This document shows positions 1 to 9,939 of a DNA stretch of 64,000 nt, piece by piece. The stretch's first letter is position 1; each line of letters opens with the position of its first letter. The stretch comes from Trichinella spiralis (Eukaryota; Nematoda; Enoplea; Trichinellida; Trichinellidae), in NCBI GenBank assembly GCA_000181795.3, contig CM012953.1:2079663-2143662 (forward strand), given 5' to 3'. Below the pieces are notes generated by a model. The model had not been told where the DNA came from. It was given only the letters and a program-made list of their open reading frames with translations, and did not search any database. The position numbers and the translations under genes were made by a program.

Positions 1-1118
1 TAAAATCGCCTTTACCAACAAATGTGATGTGACGAGAAAAGCGAAGAATGTTTGACAAAGGCATATGCGTGAAATCATGCGTAAAATTAAGTGAAATTGC
101 GAGCTAACGCGTAACGTTAGCATTAGTGCCATTTGTAACCCGGAAATTGAAAGTGTTGCTGCAACGTTCCAGATTTTTCAAACAGATTATTCAGTATTCT
201 GACATTACACCCGGAAATCTTGATAAATCAAATCTTGATAAATTTCAACATGCAGCAAATTTATTTACAAACAGTGGGAGCAGATTTATATATCAGTTGG
301 AAAATCGGTAATAGACCACTTAGGGTACGGATGGTACATTCAAGGTTGTACCAATGATATCAATAGCATTTTACCATCCATCAAATTGTGGCGAGTAAGC
401 TGGTGCCAGTAGTCTGTTGCTATGTACGGTTAAAGATATTGGCAAATAAGAGTTTATTTTTCAAGCTTCAATAAACAAAGCGGCTGTCCTTAGCGTCAAT
501 CTTTATCCACAAACAATAATTTGTAATTTTGAAATCACCCTGATACCACTTTGTTAATGTCGTTCACTGATATGTTGTTTATTAGTGTTGTTGTTGCTGC
601 TGTTGGCTAGTGAAAAATGAAAATCACTATTTAACTTATTTTTTTTGTACTGTTTTTTCTGAATTGTTACTATCGCATTTGATATAACGTCACTTTGATA
701 CAATAAAATATAGAATAATGATAAAAATTATTTTCAAAAATACTGATAATGAAAAAGTATAGACTACACAACAAATAATATATTTAAATAAACAAAATTT
801 CAACGAATGACGAAACTTCAAGCAGACAATAAAATTTTGGAATAATAAACATTTTCATTTTTTATGTTACGTCACTATTATTAAAGTTACGTAATCCTAA
901 ATGGAATGTTTGAACCAATGAAATGAAAAAATATTACAGCTAATCACAAGGGAAAGATTTGAATCAATGAGCAATAAGACAAGGAAAACCAATACGAAAA
1001 AGACTTTACGGTCTAATAAAATAGCGAGATTACGGACTAATAAAATAGCGAGGACAACGACCAATAAATGAACAGTGGGACCGAATGTGAATAAAATTGA
1101 GCCCAACTGGGACCATCC
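1..1118. other. Gene-poor left flank
   Basis: I see no supportable gene here. The open frames are short, use AT-rich runs and match no family. A GTT/GCT microsatellite lies near 582-606. A roughly 24-bp unit is repeated about two and a half times at 1005-1070, with the core ctaataaaatagcgag. The 11 bases just before the LTR element (from about 1119) belong to the inverted-repeat arm described below. Confidence 0.6.
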
Positions 1119-1129
1119 CTTTTGCATTA

Positions 1130-1375
1130 TGTAATGTATTGTGATCCTAAGCGATCAAAATATCTACAAAAGAACGCGCAGGAACATGATTACAGTAGTT
1201 TCCACGTCACCAGTGTCCGTGCGTAGCTGTTTTCCGTGTTCGCTCTGTGTGCGTTGATTTCCCTGTGTGTGCGTTATCTTTGTGTGTAATCTCTTGTGCG
1301 TTATATATTAGCTTGGTATTGTGTTGTCATTAGAAGTAAAGTCTCTATATACTTAATCAGTTCTCATACACAACA
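1130..1375 (+). repeat. 5' LTR
   Basis: 246-bp direct repeat of 5335-5580, with TG...CA ends. It has CT/GT-rich tracts typical of a promoter-bearing LTR. The preceding bases CATTA are the target duplication. Confidence 0.95.
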
Positions 1376-1376
1376 T

Positions 1377-1396
1377 TGGCGACGAGGATGGGATTC
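1377..1396 (+). promoter_or_regulatory. Primer binding site, tRNA-Ser(GCU)
   Basis: The 20 bases one nucleotide after the 5' LTR begin TGGCGACGAGG. Their reverse complement ends in CCA and matches the 3' end of animal tRNA-Ser(GCU) as I remember it, over all 20 positions. This is where minus-strand DNA synthesis of the element would be primed. Confidence 0.85.
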
Positions 1397-1437
1397 ATTA
1401 AAAAGGTACGTTGTTACCCGTATGACTACTGATTAAC

Positions 1438-1944
1438 ATGTTGGGCCACATCGAAGAGTTTGATATCTCTAAGCCAAAAGAATGGACGGCATACGCGTCC
1501 CGTTTGATTTTCTTCTTAGAGGCTAATAACGTGACTGATCCCGCGAAGAGAAGAGCCGTACTTTTGAGCTCTTGTGGTGGAGCAGTTTTCAACCTAATTC
1601 AAGCTCTCATTTCACCAGCTAGTCCTAATGAAAAATCTTTCGATGAGATTCTGTTCGTTTTAGAAGAACATTTCTCTCCGCAACCATCTGAAATTGCGAA
1701 ACGCAATGCTTTCTATAAGCGAAATCAGAAAATTGGGGAATCAATTTCTGATTTTGTAGCTGATCTTCGTCGGTTAGCCCAAGGTTGCAATTTTTCAGAT
1801 TTAGAGATTATGCTGCGTGATCGACTGGTTATTGGCTTGAGAGATGAAGAATTACAGCTCCGTCTGTTTTCTCGAAAAAATTTGACCTTCGAATCAGCCC
1901 TGGAAGAAGCACTATCAGCAGAAGCCGCCGCTCAACATACCTGA
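1438..1944 (+). CDS. Gag capsid region of the Ty3/gypsy element
   Basis: 168-residue frame resembling the retrotransposon Gag capsid domain (conserved pattern around residues 80-130: a short FYKR motif followed by I-x-D-F-V-x-L-x-x-L). It starts at the first ATG after the primer site. The frame ends at TGA (1942-1944), but the same frame then stays open through two CCHC zinc knuckles (about 2017-2120: C-x2-C-x3-H-x4-C and C-x2-C-x4-H-x4-C) into protease and polymerase. The stop therefore either inactivates a single Gag-Pol frame or is a readthrough stop. Decayed copy; function unlikely. Confidence 0.85.
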   Translation: MLGHIEEFDISKPKEWTAYASRLIFFLEANNVTDPAKRRAVLLSSCGGAVFNLIQALISPASPNEKSFDEILFVLEEHFSPQPSEIAKRNAFYKRNQKIGESISDFVADLRRLAQGCNFSDLEIMLRDRLVIGLRDEELQLRLFSRKNLTFESALEEALSAEAAAQHT

Positions 1945-4863
1945 GAAGTTCGTGCTTCAGACAACACGTCATCTAACGTTTATCAAATACAAGCGAAAAC
2001 AGCAAAACAAGCTACGATATGCCAGAGTTGTGGAGGCACACACATTCGATCTCAGTGTCGTTTCAGAAACGCTCGCTGCAGAGCTTGTCAGAAAGTCGGG
2101 CATATAGCGAAAGTTTGCCGGAGTAAAGCGAACCGACAGAGAAAAACAAACTTCAAGCACACAGCAAACTCATTAGCATCCGTTGACAAGCTGGCCTCAA
2201 GGTTTCCTGATTCACTGCTACTAAACAATCTCAGAGCATCGGCGAAACGTGATCAATCATGCATGTCGTCACGAAAGATTAGAGTAACCGTTGTCATCGA
2301 AAACTTTCCGTGCGAAATGGAAAATGACACTGGCTCAGAATACACTATTCTTTCTGAATATGTTTTCCGAAAGTTGTCACAAGAAAGAAAAATTCGGTTG
2401 GAATCGATCACTCTTAAACTCGCAACTTTTCAGGGAGAACTGGTAAAAGTGAAAGGAAGCTGTTCGGTAAATGTGCAATATGGAAATATCCATCGCACAC
2501 TGACGCTTATTGTCGCGAAAGGCCACTGTCCAAATCTGCTCGGACTTAATTGGTTTGAACCGCTTGGCATACATCTAAGCGGTGTACATCATTTGACATC
2601 AACTCCTCCACAAATTTCAGAAGTATTGCGAAAATACCGATCTGTATTCACAGAGGAATTGGGTATGTACGTTGGAAAACCAGTATCTTTAGACTTGGAT
2701 CCAAACGTTACGCCGATTTGCATGAAGGCGCGAAAGGTTCCCTTTGCACTGAGAAAAAAAATTGATGCGGAATTGGATAAGCTGGATGAACAAGGAGTTC
2801 TAGAACCAGTAGATCATCCAGTTTGGTCGACTCCAATCGTCACACCAGTGAAACTTGACGGAACCGTACGCATTTGTGGAGATTACAAATGCACTATAAA
2901 TAAGGCTTTGAGAAAGCACGCCTACCCGATACCTGCTGTCAATCAATTGTTAGCGTCACTTTCAGGAGGAAAAGTTTTCGCTAAATTAGATTTAGCACAG
3001 GCATATCAACAATTGACAGTTGACGACGCTACAGCCGAAGCGCAAACAATCATCACTCATCGTGGCGCTTTTCGAGCCAAACGTTTGCAATTTGGCATCA
3101 GCGCTGCCCCTGGAATATTTCAAAATGTCATTGATAAAACCGTCGCTGGCATTCAAGGAGTGTTGCCATACTTCAACGACATCCTCATTGCAGCAAGTGA
3201 TGAGAAAGAGCTAGCAAATCGTCTGGAAACCGTTCTTCACCGCTTCCCAAAAGCAGGACTGCGACTTAAATCAGATAAGTGTAAATTCTGTCTTCCGCGC
3301 GTTGAATTTTTAGGCTTCGAAGTTGACGCAACAGGAATCCATCCTGCTAAAGCAAAGGTGCAAGCAATTCAAGACGCTCCGACTCCAAAAAATAAACAAC
3401 AACTGCAAGCCTTCTTGGGACTTCTAAACTTTTACCATTCATTCCTCAAGAACAAGGCTACTGTTGCAGAACCGCTACATCGTCTGCTTGACAAAAATGC
3501 GAGGTGGACATGGACCGGCAAGCACAAAAAAGCTTTCAAAGATGTCAAAAGATTGTTGTCATCCGATGCGGTTCTAACACATTACGATGGTAAAAAGCCG
3601 TTGGTATTAGTATGCGATGCATCGCCACATGGTATTGGCGCCGTTCTTTGCCACAAGTTGTCATCAACGCAAGAAATTCCAATTGCGTTTTATTCACGAA
3701 CATTATCCGCGACCGAAAGGAATTACGCACAAATTGATAAAGAAGCATTGGCAGTTATTGCTGGCGTAAAGAAATTCCATGAGTATCTGTATGGTCGTCA
3801 ATTCACCATCATAACAGATCACAAACCACTGTTGGGAGTGTTCGTGCCAAAGAAGGAAACACCTCAAATTCTGTCACCAAGAATGTTACGTTGGTCGATT
3901 CTTCTGAATGCATACGATTACACCATAAATTACCGACCCGGCAAAGAAATAGCAAATGCAGATGCACTAAGTCGTTTGCCAAAGCAGTCAACAGAAAATG
4001 ATGACTCACACAACTCAGTTATTCTTTTATTAGAGACTATAGACAATTTCCCGCTTCACAGCAAGGATATTGCACGAATAACTGCAAAGGATCCGATTCT
4101 CACACGAGTTCTAAGCTGGGCATGGAGGAGATGGCCGAAATCTGTATCAGACGAACGACTGAAACCTTACGTGACGCGCCAACATGAAATCTCAATTCAC
4201 AATGGTTGTTTGCTATGGGGCAGTAGAGTGATAATCCCACTCCAAGCACGTCACAAAATTCTCAAGGAATTGCACATAGGTCATCCAGGCATCGTACGTT
4301 GGTGGCCAAAAATGGACAGTGAAATCGAAAATTTGGTAAGAACATGCGAACAGTGCCAACAGTCGAGAGCTTCGCCACCACACGCGCCTGTGCACAAGTG
4401 GGAATCTCCAAGAACTCCGTGGTCTCGCATACACGTTGACTTAGCAGGCCCTATTTACGGCAAGAATTTCCTAATTGTCGTGGACGCCTTCTCCAAATGG
4501 CGTGAAGTCAGAGTACTGAAAAACACGACATCCGAATCAGTGATATCATGCCTGAGACAAATTTTTAGTACCCATGGACTCCCTGACATTATCGTCTCCG
4601 ATAATGGTACACAGTTCACTTCCCACACCTTTCAGGAATACTTAAACAAAGGTGGTATCAGGCACATCACGTCCGCCTCCTTTCACCCGTCGTCAAACGG
4701 TCAAGATGAAAGGATGGTCCGTATTACGAAGGAATGCCTAAAGAAGATGACACAACGTGACTGGGAATACAACCTCGCGAATTTCTTATTTTGCCAACAT
4801 GTCACTCCTTGCACGACAACTGGCAAAGGCCCGGCTGAACTTCTGATGAACCGCAGACTCTGA
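1945..4863 (+). pseudogene. Pol polyprotein of the Ty3/gypsy element (broken)
   Basis: Open frame continuing in the Gag frame; the first ATG is at 2263. From that ATG (866 residues): an aspartic protease with DTGS at residues 22-25 and the CPNLLG strand near 88-94; a reverse transcriptase whose YxDD box reads YFND (residues 303-306, bases 3169-3180), so the first catalytic Asp is Asn; RNase H with its Asp-Glu-Asp residues; and an integrase with DDE core residues visible (the D of HVDLAGP, the D of VSDNG, and an E in the last block). The integrase HHCC region is short: the usual spacer between GHPGI and WWPKMD is missing. The frame stops at TGA 4861. Together these predict no active polymerase or integrase from this copy. 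Confidence 0.9.
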
Positions 4864-5323
4864 ACTGTTCTGGACTGATTACAACCAGACGTAGTACTGG
4901 AAGACCTTGATAAAAATTTTGAAAAGGTACGCACATTCCAAACTTACGATCAGGTATACGCTAGGAATTATTCTTCGGAGAAAACCTGGAAACCAGCGAC
5001 AGTTGTGACTCAGACAGGCCCACCGTCCTACCAGGTACAGACCGAAGACGGTCAACTGTGGCCCAGACACATAGACCAGGTGAGAAAACGCTATGTGACT
5101 GCTGAACATAATTACAGTGCAGAGAAAATCGAATCACAGGAAGATAAAACTGGAGAAAAAAACAGTTGAAGTTATACCTGAGGAAGATACAGCAGTTGTC
5201 ACAACACAAAGAGAAGAAAATGCGGCAGCGTCACCATCACCTGATATTGAAAGTATTGGACAAAAGAGATCGTCTACGCGTAAAAGAAGACCGCCAGAAC
5301 GGCTCAAAGACTACGAATGTTAA
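4864..5323 (+). pseudogene. Integrase C-terminal remnant after stop codons
   Basis: The Pol frame continues after TGA 4861, hits a second TGA at 4876, then runs on with integrase C-terminal-like sequence (a WKPATV / W-P-R-H-I-D-Q-V pattern) to TGA 5167. The final residues, ending in a P-P-E-R-L motif common at Ty3/gypsy Pol termini, lie in another frame (5117-5323), so a frameshift falls near 5120-5170. No envelope-like protein is present; the 68-residue frame at 5117 has no signal peptide or membrane segment. Confidence 0.8.
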
Positions 5324-5334
5324 GGGGGAAGGGA
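5322..5334 (+). promoter_or_regulatory. Polypurine tract
   Basis: AAGGGGGAAGGGA lies immediately before the 3' LTR. This is the expected plus-strand primer of an LTR retrotransposon. Confidence 0.9.
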
Positions 5335-5580
5335 TGTAATGTATTGTGATTCAATGCAATCAAAAATATCTACAAAAAGAACGCGCAGGAACATATTACA
5401 GTAGTTTCCACGTCACCAGTGTCCGTGCGTAGCTGTTTCCGCGTTCGCTCTGTGTGCATTGTTTTCCCTGTGTGTGCGTTATCTTTGTGTGTAATCTCTT
5501 GTGCGTTATACATTAGCTTGGTATTGTGTTGTCATTAGAAGTAAAGTCTCTATATACTTAATCAGTTCTCATACACAACA
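5335..5580 (+). repeat. 3' LTR
   Basis: 246-bp direct repeat of 1130-1375, ending ACAACA and followed by the CATTA target duplication (5581-5585). It differs from the 5' LTR by scattered substitutions and small indels, for example near 5350-5400 and 5440-5465. Confidence 0.95.
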
Positions 5581-5585
5581 CATTA

Positions 5586-6690
5586 TAAGAATTATTTTAT
5601 TTTGTAATATTTCATAAACATTTTTAAATTAGGAAAACAGCATCATATTCATATACAAACAAGTCAATCAAAACTTATGAATTTTATGTGAAAGATAATA
5701 GAATAAACTTCAGAAAGCAGTTAAAACATACATGAAATGCAAAAATGAATAAGAAAATAAATGATAAAAAATGACAATTATGGTAGTTATTCAGTGCTCA
5801 TTTCAACGGCAGTAGTACAGCCAGATATAAACTGGCTGTAGCGAGATTGGAAGAACTTCACATACAGTATTTCAACTCCAAAACAGCTCGGCGTGAAAAG
5901 CGAAAGGAAGAAAATGCATTTCGGTAACCAATAGATTGCAATAAACAGAAGATTGTAGCCAGCAAATAAATCAAAAATTGTAAACAAACCAAAAATAACC
6001 CAATAAAACATCCACTGCTTGCATTTGCTTTTCTCAATGGATTCCATCTCTGCTAAAGTTTTCATTACTGGATAGACAATGCAAATCAAGTCGCACAACA
6101 ATTTTACAGCGGGATTGTATATAGCCAACAGCATACAAATCACACCAGCCAGCACAATCGCAGCTTGATAACGACTTCGACCACTTTTTTGCTCAATTTT
6201 ACCAAAAAGTTTGCCAACCAATGCGCTGTCATCATTGATGGCATCGGCAACATCCTTGCAAATACTTCGGACAATTTTTTCCATTTTCAAGCAATCGAAA
6301 AAGCAACCGTTCAATTGGAAGAACGAGGACAAACTAATTTTCAACCATTAAGCCATCTATACAGTTATTTGAAACTTTAAAATAAGCAGACTGAAATTTT
6401 ATTGTTTAATTTAAACAAAACTTTCAACATATGAGTTTAAAGTTTTGAAACAAGTAATATATATATAATTAAATGACATGTGACAGATATTGAATTAAAA
6501 AATTAAATAAATTTAGTAATAAAAATTATAAAGCATATAATGCATAAAGAATGAAAAATTATTCTCTTAATCGATAATTTTCAAATAATATTTCAGTCAA
6601 ATCTGAAATTGCAAAACTTTGTAATACTAAAAATGTTTGTAACTGGACAACAAGCAATATGTAAAAACATAAGAAAGAGGAATGCATTTT
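5586..6690 (-). repeat. Inverted repeat, left arm
   Basis: Reverse complement of 8212-9326 with very few differences. It contains one copy of the REEP-like gene plus its 5' and 3' flanks. The outer end of this arm was split by the LTR element: about 11 bases of it (cttttgcatta) lie at 1119-1129. Removing the element and one CATTA copy restores collinearity with the right arm. Confidence 0.9.
5787..6284 (-). CDS. REEP5/DP1/HVA22-family ER membrane-shaping protein, left copy
   Basis: 165 residues from the ATG at 6284; an open frame continues upstream without another ATG. The family (TB2/DP1, HVA22) makes reticulon-like hairpins that curve tubular ER membrane. Visible: a first hydrophobic pair (about residues 38-75), the core W-x-x-Y-W-V-I-F-G-x-F motif near 110-120, a second hydrophobic pair, and a C-terminal segment with P-S-x-x-G-x-E-I-L-Y. 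Length matches short REEP5/6 members. There is no intron, unlike nearly every other gene in the window, so this may be a retrocopy or a gene that lost introns. The predicted protein is identical to that of the right copy. Function assigned by family resemblance. Confidence 0.85.
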   Translation of the reverse strand: MEKIVRSICKDVADAINDDSALVGKLFGKIEQKSGRSRYQAAIVLAGVICMLLAIYNPAVKLLCDLICIVYPVMKTLAEMESIEKSKCKQWMFYWVIFGLFTIFDLFAGYNLLFIAIYWLPKCIFFLSLFTPSCFGVEILYVKFFQSRYSQFISGCTTAVEMSTE

Positions 6691-6705
6691 ATCGCAACCG
6701 TTTTT

Positions 6706-7103
6706 TGTTTACTGTTCCCAATATCAGAATAAGCTGGCGTATCACAGACTGGCGAGTTATCCCAAAATCAAAGCACCTACTGCTTTCCCAGAAAAGATAC
6801 CCACAAAGAAGCTGTCGCAGATCTGGTAACAATTCGGTCATATTTTCAAGAAAACAGCATAAATCAGACAAACCTAGACTGCACTGATAGTATGCTAATA
6901 ACGCTTGTACTACAAAACAATTCAAATTCACATTCTTGACAATTTTGCTTGAAATAAATGAACATTTTTCGCATTAAACCAATTCGTGAATGTGAAGTTG
7001 TTGTTTCCTTCAATTACTTGGCATAATATTGGTAATTGCACAACTTGGATAAGTACATGGAATTTCTTCCCAAAATCTATCTGCAGTCAGCCAAGGTCGA
7101 CTG
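6706..7103. mobile_element. Truncated MITE, copy 1 (Tc1/mariner-like)
   Basis: Direct, diverged repeat of about 9530-9939: shared blocks include actgctttccca, gctgtcgcagat and acagcataaatca. The right end, GACTG followed by TA, matches the terminal repeat of copy 2. The left end is missing and begins just where the inverted-repeat left arm stops (about 6690-6706), so the arm boundary lies inside this element. Confidence 0.65.
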
Positions 7104-8211
7104 TAGTTAAATTGCTAAATTACTGCTGACATTTTATTTATCTGTAAGATTCCAGTACCCTTATTTTTCCTATAGAAGCCCTACTCATGACGCATCATCA
7201 ACTAGGTATACACTGTTGAAGATATTTTCCGTAGTCATGTTACTTCTCTTTTTTCCCCAAGGCAGAACTTAATGCTTTACCAGAGCTTTCATTGGGCGTT
7301 CCTGGCCTAGCTATGTGCCAACATGCATTTCACCAAATACACGACTTAACATGACAAGGTAAAATAAAAATTTCATAACGTTGGAAATGGTTTGAGGAGG
7401 AAAAACAAACAAATCTATAATAAGCAAATAAGTGTGCTTCACCTATCATAGGACCAGAAGGCAAATACACTTTCAGTAAACACCTAGCAAATAAGGAATG
7501 AGGGCGAACTTACTACTAAACCAAAGTTTTCTTGAAACAACAGCTTGAATTTTTGACCGAACAAATGAAAAATTAATCAAAATTTTTTCAAATATAAATA
7601 CTAAAAATAACTTTTGGTATACTGTTATTCTCTCTTTGTTCTCTGTCAATTTCCATGCGGATGCTGTTTAAATATTGTGGCAAGCTAATGTAAGTTGCAT
7701 GCCACTTCGAGATACATAAGACATATTCTTCTTCTGCTAGTAAGCGAGAAATAAGTGTGAAATTTGAATAAATCTTTATGATGAATAGTAAATTCAGATC
7801 TTCTAAAGCACCATTTCAGCAGCCGGTCAATTACAGAGATCAGTGACTCTCCGTTCCTGATGAGATTTGCATTATTATAACAGCGTTTTAAACTACATAC
7901 AAATTACAACAATTTATTATTCATTTAAACAGACATAAAAGTTTATGTCACACATAATTTCAAATAACAAGATTTTAAGATTAAATGGTTTGCTCCAACT
8001 TAGAATATGTGGTTATGAGTTACTTAGGAATTTTAAAAGTTCTTTTATTTATTAGTTCAAATTGATGTTTCATGATTTGCAGAAAAGAAATACAACACAA
8101 AATTATAGCAGTTTGAAATAAAATTCAGAGTAAAATATTTAGAATTTAATGAGCATGTTCACATTTTGATGTAATATGTGTAAAAAATTATTTTAAGAAA
8201 TGACTGTGAAA
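7104..8211. other. Spacer of the inverted repeat
   Basis: About 1.1 kb between MITE copy 1 and the right arm. AT-rich, with no supportable coding frame, RNA gene or further repeat recognised. Confidence 0.6.
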
Positions 8212-9326
8212 AAACGCATTCCAGGTCCTTATGTTTTTACATATTGCTTGTTGTCCAGTTACAAACATTTTTAGTATTACAAAGTTTTGCAATTTCAGAT
8301 TTGACTGAAATATTATTTGAAAATTATCGATTAAGAGAATAATTTTTCATTCTTTATGCATTATATGCTTTATAATTTTTATTACTAAATTTATTTAATT
8401 TTTTAATTCAATATCTGTCACATGTCATTTAATTATATATATATACTTGTTTCAAAACTTTAAACTCATATGTTGAAAGTTTTGTTTAAATTTAAACAAT
8501 AAAATTTCAGTCAGCTTATTTTAAAGTTTCAAATAACTGTATAGATGGCTTAATGGTTGAAAATTAGTTTGTTCTCGTTCTTCCAATTGAACGGTTGCTT
8601 TTTCGATTGCTTGAAAATGGAAAAAATTGTCCGAAGTATTTGCAAGGATGTTGCCGATGCCATCAATGATGACAGCGCATTGGTTGGCAAACTTTTTGGT
8701 AAAATTGAGCAAAAAAGTGGTCGAAGTCGTTATCAAGCTGCGATTGTGCTGGCTGGTGTGATTTGTATGCTGTTGGCTATATACAACCCTGCAGTAAAAT
8801 TGTTGTGCGACTTGATTTGCATTGTCTATCCAGTAATGAAAACTTTAGCAGAGATGGAATCCATTGAGAAAAGCAAATGCAAGCAGTGGATGTTTTATTG
8901 GGTTATTTTTGGTTTGTTTACAATTTTTGATTTATTTGCTGGCTACAATCTTCTGTTTATTGCAATCTATTGGTTACCGAAATGCATTTTCTTCCTTTCG
9001 CTTTTCACGCCGAGCTGTTTTGGAGTTGAAATACTGTATGTGAAGTTCTTCCAATCTCGCTACAGCCAGTTTATATCTGGCTGTACTACTGCCGTTGAAA
9101 TGAGCACTGAATAACTACCATAATTGTCATTTTTTATCACTTATTTTCTTATTCATTTTTGCATTTCATGTATGTTTTAACTGCTTTCTGAAGTTTATTC
9201 TATTATCTTTCACATAAAATTCATAAGTTTTGACTGACTTGTTTGTATATGAATATGACGCTGTTTTCCTAATTTAAAAATGTTTATGAAATATTTCAAA
9301 ATAAAATAATTTTTATGATGCAAAAG
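8212..9326 (+). repeat. Inverted repeat, right arm
   Basis: Reverse complement of the left arm (5586-6690 plus 1119-1129). Similarity starts near aaaacgcattcc (inner end) and stops after atgcaaaag (outer end). The arms are separated by about 1.5 kb and could fold into a long hairpin if transcribed or single-stranded. Confidence 0.9.
8617..9114 (+). CDS. REEP5/DP1/HVA22-family ER membrane-shaping protein, right copy
   Basis: 165 residues, identical to the left-arm protein across the whole predicted coding region. The only amino-acid change I see in the open frame is upstream of the ATG. The ATG at 8617 is the first real ATG of the frame and is preceded by gaaa. Same family features: two hydrophobic hairpins and the W-x-x-Y-W core. 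Intronless. Identity with the twin suggests recent duplication or ongoing gene conversion between the arms. Which copy is expressed cannot be told from the sequence. Confidence 0.85.
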   Translation: MEKIVRSICKDVADAINDDSALVGKLFGKIEQKSGRSRYQAAIVLAGVICMLLAIYNPAVKLLCDLICIVYPVMKTLAEMESIEKSKCKQWMFYWVIFGLFTIFDLFAGYNLLFIAIYWLPKCIFFLSLFTPSCFGVEILYVKFFQSRYSQFISGCTTAVEMSTE

Positions 9327-9371
9327 TTCATTGGAATTTATAAATTTTATTAAAATAAATGTTTTCATCTG

Positions 9372-9939
9372 CAGTCGAACTTGGTTAGGTGCACACTAGA
9401 TTAGTGCCCAACTTGGTTAAATGCACACGAGATTTACTGTTCGCAATACATAGTTCTCAAATAGACAATAGGCACATTCCCAGTCGCTTTACGTTTGTCA
9501 TCAGCCATAACAACTATTCATACATGATGAAGTTTACTATTCGCTATATTAGAATAAGTAGGTTTATCATAAACAACGTGATCTAGCCCAAAGTCAGAAC
9601 AACTACTGCTTTCCCAGGAAGTTACTCACAAGGAAGCTGTCGCAGATATGGTGGCAATTCGGTCGTATTTTTGCAAAAACAGCATAAATCAGGCAAACCT
9701 GGACTGAATTGAAGATCAGATTGTAACGCTAGTGTCACAAAATATAATTTCAACCCACATTTCTGACTGTTTTGTTTAAAATAAATGGAAACTTTTTCTC
9801 ATCAAACCTATTTGTAAATTTAAAGTCATTGATCCTTTCAATTACTTTTCATAACTCTTAACTTTCAATATGTGCACAACTTGGTCAAGTGCATGGAGCT
9901 TCTTCCCAAATTCCACGTGCACTTATCCAAGTTCGACTG
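9372..9939. mobile_element. MITE copy 2 with terminal inverted repeats (Tc1/mariner-like)
   Basis: 568 bp bounded by CAGTCGAACTTGG at the left and its reverse complement at the right, with near-perfect inverted repeats over about 23 bp. The CAGTCGAAC start resembles Tigger/pogo-type Tc1/mariner MITEs. The expected TA duplication would be TG/CA here, but the homologous right end of copy 1 is followed by TA. No transposase frame is present, so it is non-autonomous. Confidence 0.65.

Larger units (their letters stand above)
1130..5580 (+). mobile_element. Ty3/gypsy LTR retrotransposon, decayed
   Basis: Full-length structure: two 246-bp LTRs starting TGTAATG and ending ACA, flanked by a 5-bp target duplication CATTA (1125-1129 and 5581-5585). 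A tRNA primer site follows the 5' LTR and a purine-rich tract precedes the 3' LTR. Internal coding order is Gag (with zinc knuckles), aspartic protease, reverse transcriptase, RNase H, integrase, the Ty3/gypsy order. The coding part is broken: in-frame TGA stops at 1942, 4861 and 4876, a frameshift near 5120-5170, Asn in place of the first catalytic Asp of the reverse transcriptase YxDD box, and a short deletion in the integrase zinc-binding region. The LTRs differ by several substitutions and small indels, so the insertion is not very recent. It looks non-autonomous now. Confidence 0.95.

Noticed and set aside
897..1127. Hydrophobic minus-strand frame
   Set aside because: Low-complexity Leu/Val-rich translation of AT-rich and tandemly repeated DNA, with no family resemblance.
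5117..5323. Separate small gene or envelope-like protein at the 3' end of the LTR element
   Set aside because: No signal peptide or membrane segment; it is the frameshifted tail of Pol.
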